From Eucommia ulmoides (lineage: Eukaryota > Streptophyta > Magnoliopsida > Garryales > Eucommiaceae), in NCBI GenBank assembly GCA_016647705.1, contig JAENRU010000485.1:310001-374000 (forward strand): DNA of 64,000 bases. The letters run 5' to 3'. Below, piece after piece: positions 11,201-22,495 of this stretch. The notes below the pieces were generated by a model. The model had not been told where the DNA came from and did not search any database. It saw only the letters and a list, made by a program, of their open reading frames with translations. Position numbers and translations under genes: made by a program. Positions within the stretch are counted from its first letter, which is position 1. Each line of letters opens with the position of its first letter.

Positions 11201-12862
11201 GAAAGAAAAGCCAGCATTAGAGAATTCTACGGTGAGTTTCTCATATATGTGATGGGTTTTGTTCAGGCTCTCTTATTATTTAATTTTTTTAGATTTCTGA
11301 TATTGAAAAACTGATTTTTGTCACCAGCTGTTATATATCCCTCTTTACTGCAACTTCAGAGAGGTGTGACTGAAACCGAAGATAAGAAGCAAAAGGCGGT
11401 ATGCGTGGAAAGGTATAGGCGAAGAGACGATGAGAACACTAGGCGATTTTCTGATGTAGATATTGAGAGGGAAGAAGAATGTGGAATTTGCATGGAGGTG
11501 CAAAGTAAGACCGTCTTGCCCAACTGCAATCATGCCATGTGTTTGAAATGCTACCGTGAATGGTACGTTCTTCCCCCCACCCCTACCTCTTCCTTTTTTC
11601 CACATCACTATAGGCTCTCCATTGAATTGAATCACAAATTATTGTGATGGCATTTGTTTAGTGTTTCTGTTCCTTGATTTCTATTTCAGTCCCTTTGAAC
11701 TTTGAATAGAAACAGAAATCTGTGAAATAATTCTGTTTTGTTCCCAGAATTTTGTTCTCAAAATCTGAGAGTAGAACAGAAAGCGGATATTGCGATTAAT
11801 ATAGTCAATACCTGGAGAGTAGAATGCATGAATATGCAGGCACAAAACATTGGATTCAGGGCAAAATTTTGTGTTTTATGTGAAGTTTAGATGATACAAA
11901 GATATGAAAAACTTTGGGCACGGTTTGGTATCGAATTTTAAGTACTTTTTTTTTTTTTTTTTTAAAGCAAAAATAGAGTAAAAAGAAAATAAAAGTAGCG
12001 TTTGTTTTGCACTTAAAAATTACTTTTAGGGAAAAAAAATAGTAATTAAAAACGTTGAGTATTTTTTCCTTTGAATTCTTTTGGATGAAAAGATTATATG
12101 TGGATAACACCAATAGATTCAAACACATTTTTGATTATTTGTTTCTATGTTTAAGTAAATGTTGAACCTCACGCTGATATTGAGTTCCTCGATATCTATT
12201 TGCAGTGGTTTGTCAAAGTCCATTCAGTGCGTGGGGTGTGTTGAATCCCACATCGCTTATGTTACCTGATCCTGAGCTATATATAAAAGCCTAAGATAAT
12301 CCTTCTCTTATAAAGCGTCTTTTCCTGAGTTAGACCCAATGGGCTCCTACAATAACAATACTTCTTGACAAATTGACTTTTTTAGTATCTCTGATGAAAA
12401 AGTACTTTAAAAAACGTTACTAATGCTTAATTTTTTGAGATTTGTCATAGTCTTCATGAATCAAAATAGGCTTATAACTAGAACATCAATTAATTTTTCT
12501 TCATTGTCCTTGTTAGTCGATAGTTCATTCACAATCGAGTATCGAACATAAACATATTTTTATGTTTTTCGTTATATTTTTTTTCCTCTTCCTATATTAT
12601 TCATATAAACATATACACAATAACAATGATTTTCTCACGACAATATTGCAGGCGCTTGAGGTCACAATCGTGTCCTTTTTGCCGGGACAGTCTAAAAAGA
12701 GTGAACTCCGGCGACCTCTGGGTATACATAGACAACAAAGACATAGTCGACATGGCGACAATAACAAGGGAGAATCTCAAAAGGCTATTCATCTATATAG
12801 ATAAGTTGCCCCTCATTGTCCCCGATATGATCTTTGACACTTATGACTCTCACTTAAGGTAA
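8271..12862 (+). CDS. AIRP2: RING-HC E3 ubiquitin ligase, AIRP2 family (five exons)
   Basis: Likely a cytosolic E3 ubiquitin ligase; Arabidopsis AIRP2 acts positively in abscisic-acid and drought responses. Exons: 8271-8380, 10258-10408, 11165-11231, 11328-11562 and 12652-12862, all with GT-AG introns; they join in frame to 257 residues. The family-typical start MRKSFKDSLK begins at 8316 (242 residues). The first in-frame ATG, 8271, adds a short leader with a run of 11 glycines from a GGA/GGT repeat. Counting from 8316, the RING finger is C3HC4: C146, C149, C161, H163, C166, C169, C180, C183, split by intron 4 at W173. The conserved N-terminal part includes SYSPAAHLFLFLVQWTDC and the C-terminus ends in SHLR. 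All key residues are present and no stop or frameshift is seen, so it looks functional. Identity is from remembered family similarity; I am less sure which paralogue it is. Several very short upstream frames precede 8271. Confidence 0.9.
9526..9856 (+). mobile_element. TRIM retrotransposon in intron 1 of the AIRP2-like gene
   Basis: Two short direct repeats (about 9526-9638 and 9739-9856) share 'gggtttatycyacattggat', 'ttataagtgtgag' and 'ggttgagagaggc'. Between them are a primer-site-like TTGTATCAAAGCA (from about 9640; usual form TGGTATCAGAGC, initiator tRNA-Met) and a purine tract GAGGGGGAGA just before the second repeat. The order LTR, PBS, short interior, purine tract, LTR within 331 bp defines a TRIM. 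The flanks are TATAT inside an AT run, so the target duplication is only suggestive. Confidence 0.75.
11930..12350 (+). repeat. Decayed repeats in intron 4 (MITE piece and TRIM LTR)
   Basis: At 11930-12060 a 'cacggtttggtatcgaattt' start and a T-run resemble a MITE end. At about 12185-12350 the text 'gatatctatttgcagtggtt', 'tgttgaatcccacatcgctt' and 'gagctatatataaaagcc' is a TRIM-type LTR remnant. It is related to copies at 13960-14372 and, in reverse, at 26636-26735. Confidence 0.55.
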
Positions 12863-12913
12863 CTAAATTTCGGTATCAACTTATCACTTTGACCTACTGA
12901 AGCGGATTTCTTA

Positions 12914-13445
12914 GGTGGCGTTTGGTTAGTGTTAGTTTTGTTCCCAAATTTTCGTTTCTGTTCCCAAAAAGCTTGGAAAGATAGGAATCGGGAGGGGAAG
13001 GGGGGATTCTGTCCTGTTCCCATAAATTTGTTTTGGATCGGGAATACTGTGTGAATAATTTTTTACGCAAGTTGTCCTGAAGTTTTAGAGTAGTGTTATT
13101 TCCATCCTTGATGTTTTGAATTTTTCAATTAAGTCCTTGAAGTTGTGAAAGTGTTCTAATCTAATCTCGTTCCTCACTACCTTCACAAATTGGCCACATG
13201 TCAATTTCCGTCAGCTAAACGAATGTCGGTCCCGGGGACGAAATCAGAATGTTTTCACAATTTTTAGGAACTTGATTGTAGAAATTAAAACACCAGGGAT
13301 GAAAATAGCGATATTCCGAAACTAGAGGGGCCATTGATGGTATTAACCCCCGGCTTGTCATTAGGTTCATATACCTAGTTTTATTCCATGTTTTTTGGGA
13401 ACAAAAACAGAAATTTGGGAACGAAAAAACTAAACAAATGCCGCT
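12914..13445 (+). mobile_element. PIF/Harbinger-like MITE just downstream of the AIRP2-like stop
   Basis: The left end GGTGGCGTTTGGTTAG and the reverse-complemented right end AGCGGCATTTGTTTAG lie between TTA duplications (12911-12913 and 13446-13448). The inverted arms share 'ttcccaaattttcgtt' and 'tgttcccaaaaa'. The element begins about 50 bp after the stop codon, so it may sit in the 3' UTR. A second MITE is inserted inside it. Confidence 0.7.
13055..13360. mobile_element. MITE nested inside the 12914-13445 element
   Basis: This segment has its own inverted arms of about 110 bp. The left has 'ttccatccttgatgtttt', 'caattaagtccttgaagttg' and 'gtgaaagtgttctaatct'; the reverse-complemented right has 'ttcatccctggtgtttt', 'caatcaagttcctaaaaatt' and 'gtgaaaacattctgattt'. 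Exact ends were not resolved. Confidence 0.6.
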
Positions 13446-13448
13446 TTA

Positions 13449-14403
13449 TCTTCTTCATTACCCAAATTTCGAAAACCGTTTTTAGTTTGTGGAATAATGT
13501 TCTTTTAGGGTTTCCTGTATTGGGTAGAAGAACCCGGCCTTAGTAACCGTTTGGCCTGGGGTTGGGGTTAAGCTAAATGTTGTTTGTAATTTTCATTGAA
13601 CTCTGATGATTTGTATATGATGTATGTCTGTATAGCTTGAGGGGATTTCAGTTATGGAAAGTATTTTTTTTTTTTTTTTAATTGATGAAAAAAAACTTAT
13701 AACTAATAATTTGAAATGTTGATGGAAGTTATTTCAAGGCAGTGTTTGGTTGGGCGGAATAGAAACCTTGGAATTGGAATTAAAAATTCTCGGTTGTAAA
13801 AAGAATAAGAATTTGCATCTAGAGACAATTCAAATCTTTCAAGGTGTCTTTTGAGAGTGAGTGAGGTCTTTTGGATTTCTATATAGTTTCAGGGTTAGGT
13901 TTCTTGTCTGATATTGCATCTCTCGATATTCGTTCCATGGTTTGACAAAATTCACCTTGCGCATGAGGGGTGTGTTGAACCATATTGGTTGTGTTACCTT
14001 CGCGAGCTATATATAAGAACTCCACATTTCTTGTATTACCTCGTGAGCTGTATATAAGTTTAGAGATAATTTTCGCTCTCAAAGCATCTTTTGAGAGAGA
14101 GGGGGGACCGTTGGAATACTACATGGTATTAGAGTTAAATTTCTTGTTTGATGTTGGATGCTTCGATATCCCTTCGTAGTAATTTGACAAAGTCCACCGT
14201 GTGCATGAGGGACATGTGGAATTTCACATTGTTTCAGTTAGCTCAATCTAAGTGTAGACGTAATTCTTTTATTTCAAGGCATCTTTCGAGAGACATGTGG
14301 AATTTCACATTGTTTCAGTTAGCTCAATCTAAGTGTAGACGTAATTCTTTTATTTCAAGGCATCTTTCGAGAGTGAGTTAAGTCCATTGAGTTGAGTTTC
14401 TAT
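13449..14403 (+). repeat. Decayed TRIM-related repeats with an 81-bp perfect tandem duplication
   Basis: The stretch 13900-14372 carries TRIM pieces: 'tgttgaaccatattggttgt', a PBS-like TGGTATTAGAG at about 14125, and 'tgtggaatttcacattg'. The unit 14211-14291 is repeated without visible change at 14292-14372, an 81-bp direct duplication that must be recent. The part before 13900 holds no recognisable gene. Confidence 0.65.
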
Positions 14404-14732
14404 TGTTAGGAAGTTTTAATTTAAAATCATATGATATCAAGTGGAGTAACTCTTTTTATATATAGGCTATTTTGGAAAATCTCACATATTTGATGTGGAA
14501 TTCTAACACTCACCCTCACGTGCAATCTTGCTTTGCACGTGATACAATCAAACAACAAAGGAGGCAAGACAAACATTCAAACAATCGAAAATAAACAAAT
14601 GAGACTTTGCAAACCTAACTGATACTATGTTAAGAGGTTCTAACTTAAAATCATATGATGTTAAGTGGATTAACTCCTTTCATATATACATTATTTTGGA
14701 AAATTTCATATATTCAATGTGGGATTCTAACC
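14404..14732 (-). mobile_element. Complete TRIM retrotransposon, minus orientation, 5-bp target duplication
   Basis: LTRs at 14404-14508 and 14628-14732 share 'aaaatcatatgat', 'taactc', 'attttggaaaat' and 'gattctaac' and begin with TG. On the minus strand the interior has a PBS-like AGTATCAGTTAG near the inner edge of the right LTR and a purine tract near the left LTR. TCTAT flanks both sides (14399-14403 and 14733-14737). The final A of the right LTR is lost (CC instead of CA). Confidence 0.85.
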
Positions 14733-14737
14733 TCTAT

Positions 14738-15454
14738 TAACTAAAGTTGTGTAGGAAAAATGTTGGTTGATATTTTGATGAGAAAAGTTTGGGCTGTGGG
14801 AGTGTGCTCTCTCTCTCTCTCTCTGAAAAATTTGAAATACTATTTTTTTAATTAAACAATTTGAAGCATTTTTGCAAAATATCTTTATATCATTTATTTG
14901 TCACATCACTTTTAATATTATACATTTTTATTATTTTATAAAATTTATGTCAACTAAGGCTATATTTTTTTAGTTCTTCAAATGTTCAAGCGCATGTACA
15001 ATATTTTACGTAAGTTATATTTGAGTAAGAGATTTGATAAATTTTTGTTACTAAACAAACAATTTAAAATAAGTTGAAGAGTAGAAGCTAATTTGAAAGG
15101 AGTATTAAAGTTTAAGCCCATCTAATGTAATTTGGCAGCAATATTATGGGCATATTAAAAATTTAATCAAATTTAATCTTTTCTATGTGGCCTTTTAGTT
15201 TTTTTTTTTTTTTTTTTTTTTCAATGTGGTCCACCTATTTGCACACGATTTTTATGCGGTCCTTCTGTAAAAAAATGAGGGTTAAGTTCGACAGATTTTA
15301 GTCATTCAGGGATAAAAAAGTAATTTTCTTTTTCTTTTTTTCCTCTACTCTCTCTAAACTTCCTCCGGACTTTAGAATTGTTTTCCCAAGATCCAAAAGT
15401 TGAACATGAAATGATCAATAATTAGGATTAATATAAAACTTAATAAAATTCTAC
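14738..15454. other. AT-rich spacer with half of a MITE
   Basis: The segment at about 15210-15320 ('caatgtggtcc', 'cacacgatttt', 'ggtccttctgt', 'agtcattcaggga') is repeated in reverse orientation at 25435-25545. A (CT)n run lies at about 14810. No gene seen. Confidence 0.5.
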
Positions 15455-15720
15455 AAAACTGCTATAAAACCAATGCTTATGTATAGTTCAGAATATTGGA
15501 CGATAAAAAAGACATATGTCCAAAAAATTGGGGTGACTAAAATGAGGATGTTACAGTGGACGAGTGAGAAGACGAGAATGAATAAAATTAAGAATGAAAC
15601 CATTAGAAAGACTTTAGGAATAACACCCATCAAAGAGAAAATCATTTACGACGGTTTGAACATGTGTGTAGAAGGACCATTTAAGTACTAATAAGAAAAT
15701 GTGATTTAATTCAAATGTAG
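15455..15720 (+). pseudogene. LINE reverse-transcriptase ORF2 tail fragment
   Basis: The frame encodes a 72-residue piece that resembles the C-terminal end of plant LINE ORF2: a Tyr/Glu-Trp segment (SSEYWTIKK), a RMLQW segment and NETIRKTLGITPI. Similarity continues weakly in another frame after the stop. There is no catalytic reverse-transcriptase domain, so this is a 5'-truncated, decayed remnant. Confidence 0.65.
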
Positions 15721-15740
15721 GGACAACTAGAGGGAGATGA

Positions 15741-15782
15741 TATATATATACTAGCATATAACCCGTGCCTGAAGGCACGGGT
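15741..15782 (+). mobile_element. Helitron-like terminus with a perfect hairpin
   Basis: ACCCGTGCC (15761-15769), loop TGAA, GGCACGGGT (15774-15782) form a perfect 9-bp stem. It follows 'tatatactagcatata', an arrangement I associate with ends of plant Helitron-like repeats. A diverged copy is at about 44480-44510 (ACCCGTGTCTGAAGACAC). The other terminus could not be assigned. Confidence 0.4.
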
Positions 15783-16706
15783 GTAAAACAACAAAAACAT
15801 AATAAAGAATTGACATATTTTATTTGAACATCAATAATAACTAACGATCGAAATTAACATTTTGCAGATATTTAATGTGAAAATCAATAATAACTAACAA
15901 TTGAATATCACTAATAACTAACAATCAAGACTAAAATTTGAATCCATATAAAATAAAAAGACCTCACACGGATTATATACAAATAATAAATAAATTGTGT
16001 TATAATTCATATATGAAAATAAATATCACTTCACTTATATTATGATTCCCAATACGAAAAAGAAAGATTATACATTCTTTACAAATGCATGCTATTTATA
16101 TACCTAAATAGAGCTTTACCTAAATTCTCTTTTTTATTTTGGATAATGATACTTTTGACCCCTTACAAATGGAGTCGGTGTTCAATTAAAACCCCGAATT
16201 TAAAAATAAACACATCCTAATTCAAATTAGAATCCCCATAATGCACTACTTTTTTATTTTTTTTTTACAATGGAGCAACACTAATTAATCTAGCACAATC
16301 AGCACGGTAGAATAGTCCTCCATGGAGAATAACTAATTAATTCATCCATAGTAAGCAAGTAGGCAAAACGATCAAAGATATGTTTCCCCAGGTGGATCAA
16401 TTGAGACAAATTATCATTTAAAATGCAAAACAACCATTTTAAGTCAACAATTAAATCCCAGTAGAGAAAGAAAAGCAAGACCAAAATTATCATTATTCAG
16501 ATCCATAACTAATATCCAACAAAGATAAGAAATATCAAAAGAGATTTTATTATGCATGGAAGAATATACACGTATAACAAATTATGCCACTTGTGAGAAA
16601 ACGATCAAAAGGATAAGTTGTGGGAGCCCAATTCGAATTAGACATTTCAAAGAGACATTCCAGCAGTCCGATTCGAATTAGACATGTTTGATAATCGAAC
16701 CTGCAG
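15783..16706. other. AT-rich spacer, no gene recognised
   Basis: Low-complexity A/T sequence. Short open frames on the minus strand at 16299-16493 show no family signature. It ends at the AGAAT target duplication of the solo LTR (16707-16711). Confidence 0.4.
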
Positions 16707-16711
16707 AGAAT

Positions 16712-19567
16712 TGTCACGACCCGTCCCGGAATCCGTCATCCCGAGGCTGGCGTGACTACAACTCTGACATCACCAATACCCAAAACAACCAAATGAAAGA
16801 CATTATGTTCTCACCAATATAATACAAACATTTAAATGGGGGACACACCCTTCCCAAATTTATATCTTTTAAACAGTATTCATCTAGGAACCTTTTAACA
16901 GGTTCATCTTGGACAGCTTCTCTCAAACACACCTCTATGACTCCATCACGCAGCTCTACCTAGTGCCAGTAGGGGACCGACTCCTAGCCATTGTACCTGC
17001 GAGTGTACTGCCTTCTTAGTAAAACATTTTTAAAATATTAATACGTTCCAAATATTTCCACAATTTAGTATGGATCAAACACAAGTATTTAAGCAATGGA
17101 AATAGGCACTATAGATAAGTTCTAGCCAGATTCATCTTAGTACAAATTCATACCAATCATCATAATAAATAATATCAAATCAATCAATATACGTAACGCA
17201 CCACATCTCAAGCACCAATCTTAAACACACACCTCCAATACACACACACTGGCCAGTCCTAGTGATCGTTTTAACCTCACGATCGGGAGTTGCAACGGTA
17301 CCGTAACATTCATAGGAATGCCTTCCTACGAAATATCCACACCCCTTTTTGGGGAGAAATACAATCCACACCCCTTACGGGGAGAAATATAATCCACACC
17401 CCTTTCGGGGAGAAATATAATCCACACCTCTCTCGGGGAGAAATATAATCCACACCCCTTTCGGGGAGAAATATAATCCACACCTCTCTCGGGGAGAACA
17501 TCCATGACATTGTCAAAATCAAATGCAATATTCTCGAATCGCAACTCAATAACTATCACTTACTCAAAATCGTCAAACCACCACGTCTACCACTTTTCTC
17601 AAACTAGTTTTTAAATTCAAAAATCATACTTTATATCTTCTTTTAAAGAAACCGTCTGGTTTATCAATTCCACTTTTTCCACCATTTATTTTTAGAAAAC
17701 CAGGCATTTTTAGAAAAATAGATGTTTTTTATTCTCTTTTGAAAAACGCCGTCTAATTTCACCAAATCCAGCGGAAATTCATTTCCAGCTCCTTTTTCGA
17801 AAACTATCGAAATTCAGTTTACCACCTTATTCACATCGTGCGTGATCCACATCATTTATAAATTCACACAGTTTAAATGTTCACATATTTCATCATATAC
17901 GTTTGCAGAAAAAAATAGTTTGGTAAGAAGACAGTACACTCACCTCGATCTCCGTTTTGCACAACTGACACTGCCTGCACTCTATCTGGACGCCAGTGCC
18001 TGCGAACCTAATAGTGGCAGAGTCTAAATTAATATCTTATCTAAAATATCCTAATCATGCAATGCCGGCCTTATATTCCGAATTATTACTATTCTATGTA
18101 CCACGTACTTAAAATTAATTAATCGTCACGAAATTATTATGATTTTTGAGTTCGTAACACTAATTAAAATTTAATTTAACGAGAATTAATAATCGATTGA
18201 AGTTTCACCTGTTTCCGGAACGTTTGGTGACCACGAGATGGGTTTTTGGATTCCACTGGGGGGTTTGCGTAATTTCTGATTTTTCTTCTCTTTTTTTTTT
18301 CTTCCTTCTTTCCTCTGTTTCGACTTCTGCTTCGGGGTCCTGTTTCAGTTTCTGCCGGCCTACTCCTCCTTCTCTCTCTCTACTGCCGTCGACCGCCAGC
18401 AGCTTCTCACGTTCAGCTGACCATCACCGAAGACCCTGCGCAACTCCCGCCACCACTCGGCAACCACCACCAGCCACTCCACAGCCGACCACGCAAACCC
18501 AAACACACATACCCACTTCCTCTCTCTCTAACTCTCCGGCGATAACTCCGGCAACCCACACCCACCACCGAACGGCAACACCACCGGACCAAACACACCC
18601 CCCTCACGTACAACACACAAGACAATTACAAATCACACCCAAACACACAAAAATGCGAACGTCCGAAACACACACATACTCACAGTGGGATCAACCGAAA
18701 CACACACCCGTAACCGGCCGGATGAACAGGACACCCACACACAGAACACTTTTGCCGAACCAACCGAGCCAAACCTTCTTCTCTCTCTCGGATTTCTAGT
18801 TTCCGTGTCTGATACTCTCTCTCTCATCTCACCGATCGGCGGCCTCACCGTCGACGAAGACCCCACCGGCCTTTGGCCACCGGCGACCACACCGGCGATC
18901 ACATACACACACACAACAGCAGTTGAACACCGCCGGCACGCCGGAGCACCCACACCCATGCAATATTGACGACACACTAGGATCACCTCCACCGTCACCT
19001 TCCCCCGAACGACGGTAGCACGCACACCGTTTCCGACCCACACCATCCGTCACCATTGACACCCCAAATTCGCCGGCCGACCTGGATCTGCCCTGATTCA
19101 GCTGGCACGGCAGCCCCCATGCACGTCCGACAGCCTCGCCGGCGATCGTTTCTCAAACCCCAACTCCGGCCGGCTCTCTCTCTCTCTCTCTCTCTCTAGA
19201 TTTTCGGATTTCTCAGGTTTTCGTTTTTTTTTTTTTATTTTGATCCTCGGATTCGGTTTTGATGAGGCGGTGCATGGAATTAGTGGCTTCGGATTCCTTG
19301 TCGGCCATGCGTTTCATCCGACCGTCGGCGTGTGGGTGTGTATAAATAAAAAAAAAAAAACATTTTCCCTTAATTGCTCTTTCCTCCCCCCAATTTCCTT
19401 TAAACCCTGATTTTAATCCTTTCCAACTTTTAGAAGTTCCTAAGATTTTCAATTTCACCCCTAAACTTTTTATTTGAATTTTTTAATGGTCCTAGTTTCA
19501 CCCCGAATTTTCACCATTACTTACTATACCACTGAAATGCCGTACATGCTACGATTGGGGTCTTACA
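16712..19567 (-). mobile_element. Solo LTR 1 of a long-LTR (Tekay-like) family
   Basis: On the minus strand this 2,856-bp unit runs from TGTAAGACCCC to GGGTCGTGACA and is flanked by AGAAT on both sides (16707-16711 and 19568-19572). Those four facts define a solo LTR. It is homologous to the unit at 22496-25129 over its whole length. It has a TATA-like TTTATACACACCC near 19340, a CA-rich, relatively GC-rich stretch (18330-19050) and a 28-bp minisatellite. Open frames up to 200 codons inside are by-products of this composition. Assignment to Tekay/Del chromoviruses rests on length and terminal sequence only. Confidence 0.85.
17334..17503. repeat. 28-bp minisatellite, six units, in solo LTR 1
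   Basis: 'tccacacc' starts units at 17336, 17365, 17393, 17421, 17449 and 17477 (spacing 29, 28, 28, 28, 28). Each unit can fold through CCCC...GGGG. Two unit types, with 'cccctttcgggg' and 'cctctctcgggg', alternate in the last four copies, suggesting that pairs were duplicated together. Confidence 0.9.
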
Positions 19568-19572
19568 AGAAT

Positions 19573-20980
19573 AGCCAAACAAAACCTAGGTGGTAGAGGT
19601 GAGAAATCGAGAGGGTCTAGATTCCATCAATAAAAATCATAAAAAAACGCAAATGCTGTTATGAAATGCAACAACTCCCAAACAAAAACGAAACATGCAA
19701 AAAATCAAAATGAAACCAATCCCAAAACAAAACCAAATTAATTAGGAAAAAAATAGAAGGAAAAAATAAATAAAACATACCTAAAGGCTGAAAATTGAGA
19801 TTTGAGGACAAACCTGGATATGAAAACGGAACCCAAAATTGAAGATCAAAATGAAAACAAACCTGAAAACATAACAAACTGCAGTACTAAGATGCAAATA
19901 CAAAAATTAACATAACAGTGTTAGGGGAGTATATAAAAATTCCAATGGTCAAATCAAAAGTAAACACATCCCTAATAAATTAATTTAAACAAACTAAATA
20001 AATAACAATCAAGAAGAACAAAACCCTAAACACATTAACAATTTAAAAATATTAAGCAAACAAACTGTAAATTTCACAAAAAAAAAAACAGACTTACTGC
20101 AGTGCCGTAGTCCTCTGTGAGCTGTTTGCAGTCATCTCCGGTCGTCGTCATCGCTTACTGGTTGCCGGTTGGACTGAGATCGTACAGAAAAACAATTCAA
20201 GAATACAAATTATACATAATACACAATCAAGAACTCAAGAACAAAGTCATACCTAACGTTAACAATTATATAAATCAAAATAAAGAATAAAACCCTAAAC
20301 ATAATCAAGAACTCAAGAACAAAACCACACCTAAAACAGCTTGACCAACCTGACTATCGATCGACGACGGTGGCCATCGATCCAGACGATCGATCGATGG
20401 TGGTGATTTCGGCAAAGAGCAATTGACGATAACATCAATCCAGACGATTTCGGAGAAGGAAAGATGGTGACGATTACATCGACCTACATGACGATTTCGG
20501 CGACAATGGTGGGGACGACATCGAACCCATCTAGATTTCTGGGAACAAAAATGAAATAACAGGAACACCAAACAAACACCAAGCAAAGAACAAATTCATA
20601 AGCGTTTACCTCTATCCCTCTCCGATCTCGTCGTCGTTGCTGTCACTGTTCCAGATCTGGACGGCGGTGGTCGGATTTGAAGGTTGTATATATAAGAAGT
20701 TTCCATAGAAAGAGGGATTGGGCGATATTAGAAAGGTAAATCATGATTTCCACTGATAGCCAGTAAATCGTGAAGAGAGAGGGGGGTGGGTGACGGTTTC
20801 CATAGAGAGAGAGGGTCGACAATGGAGGTGGAGTGATGTGGGCTTAAGGTAAATGTAATTTGATATGGCGGTGGCATAACGTGATGAACATGGAAATAGT
20901 AAAGGTAAGGAAATAATGACCTAGTTAATTAAGGAAATACTGTGTGTAATAAGAATAGAAAATAATGTTATTTAATTTAA
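19573..20980. other. Intergenic DNA with a GC-richer island, no gene recognised
   Basis: From 20080 to 20870 the sequence is less AT-rich, with repeated 'gatcgatcg' and 'gacgattacatcgac' stretches. The minus-strand frame at 20305-20586 has no family signature. It could be a decayed element or former 5' region; I cannot assign it. Confidence 0.35.
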
Positions 20981-21391
20981 TTAAATAGAGAAAGGTAATG
21001 TGAATTAATTAATGCAAGAATTATATCTTAATTTACCTTAATTTATGCATGTTTCCTTAATCGTTAGCATTAATTTGTTTGTCCTAGTCAACAAATCAAA
21101 TTTAGCCTAGTCAGCACTGTGTTTGTCTTAGTCATATTTTCGTTTGTCCTAGTCAGCAAAAGTCGTCCTATTTTATATAATAGATTAAATAGAGAAAGGT
21201 AATGTAAATTAATTAATGCAAGAATTATATCTTAATTTACCTTAATTTATGCATGTTTCTTTAATCGTTAGCATTAATTTGTTTGTCCTAGTCAGCAAAT
21301 CAAATTTAGCCTAGTCAGCACTGTGTTTGTCCTAATCATATTTTTGCGTTTGTTCTAGTCAACAAAAACTGTCATATTTTATATAATAGAT
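20981..21391. repeat. 204-bp tandem duplication, with a third diverged unit
   Basis: Copy 1 is 20981-21184 and copy 2 is 21185-21391; both start 'ttaaatagagaaaggtaatg' and end near 'tatataatagat'. A weaker third unit is at about 21560-21745 ('tttgtcctagtcagc', 'tatataata'). Within each unit 'tttgtcctagtca' recurs several times. Confidence 0.8.
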
Positions 21392-21780
21392 ACTATAATA
21401 TAATAAATTAAAAAATGACTAAATTTTTTAATTAATTTTGGTGTCTCTATTTAAGGCCATGAGAGAGAGAATTAAGAGATAGAGAGAGAAAATTAAGTAA
21501 TTAAGTAATTATGTATATTTTTATCATTATATATATTTTTATAAGTAAAAAATAATATTAATATAACTTTATTTCTTTTTAGACAAATTTAATTTCCTTA
21601 TATATTCCTTAACTTAAGACTGCAAAATGTCCTACTTAATAAATTTATTTATCCTAGTTAGTAATTTTGTTTGTTCTAGTCATATTTTTTTGTCCTAGTT
21701 ATAAGTTTGTCCTAGTCAGCCAAAAAACCGTCCTGTTTTATATAATAAATATATAGAGTGAGAGAGAGAGAGCGAGCGCA
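21392..21780. other. AT-rich spacer with GA microsatellite
   Basis: Includes the third diverged copy of the 204-bp unit and a 'gagagagagagag' run at about 21758. No gene seen. Confidence 0.4.
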
Positions 21781-22360
21781 TTATACCGGTGGAATGCCAT
21801 CTTCAAGGGCAATAAAACTTAAAACCATAGCTTTGTGTATGCAAATTTGAGCATCAGTCGATGATTTAAGATCACTATAAATCTTAGCCAAATCAAGGCA
21901 AGCTTCAACCTCCAATCTTCTTCCCAGATTCAATTCCTTGTTTTCGAACTCCACGTGCGTCTGAATTATAGCTAGTAAAACCCTGTATGTCTCTATAGCT
22001 TTTTCCGGCTGTTCTTGAGATATCTAGAGAACCGCTTTTAACCTAAGAAGCTCCAAACAATTGATCGTTCCGCTCTCGTCTTAGTAAGATCGGCTATCGT
22101 TTCAACGTCTTTAAACCTTTGTTCTGCCGATACAATCAAGGCTAATAGCTTCCATCCTCTTACAAAGACTAGTTTCCAGAAACCATATCAGACTACAACA
22201 AAGTATTACTAAAGGCTGCTGACAAATTCTTCTGTTTTGAATTATCTAATCCTAGCCAAAACCTAATATGAGGATTGTTGAATAATTCTACCTTCCTACT
22301 TTGAAGTAATTTCACCTTCCTATTTTAAAGATTTGACTGAAGTTGTAATTGGAGGATATG

Positions 22361-22400
22361 ATAGCTTGATTCTAGGGTTTTATGTCTAGAATCAAGCTAT
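22361..22400. other. Perfect 15-bp inverted repeat (hairpin)
   Basis: ATAGCTTGATTCTAG (22361-22375), a 10-base loop, and CTAGAATCAAGCTAT (22386-22400) are exactly complementary. It lies between the NPGR1-like fragment and the solo LTR, in non-coding DNA followed by a TA/CA repeat. It is too short and isolated to call a microRNA gene or MITE. Confidence 0.8.
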
Positions 22401-22495
22401 ATATATACACACACACCGTGTATGATTGAAATTAATCATTATTGAGATATAATTCAAGAAGGATCATCGTCTGTATCAATTTGAACGACTCTATT

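Noticed and set aside
17334..17503. CRISPR-like array
   Set aside because: Units are head-to-tail with no unique spacers, inside a plant LTR; it is a minisatellite.
18197..19046. Open frames up to 200 codons, Thr/Pro/His-rich, on both strands
   Set aside because: They lie inside solo LTR 1 in a CA-rich stretch; frames are open in several phases at once and match no domain.
22361..22400. Perfect 15-bp hairpin as a microRNA gene
   Set aside because: The stem is too short for a 21-nt duplex; kept as an inverted repeat only.
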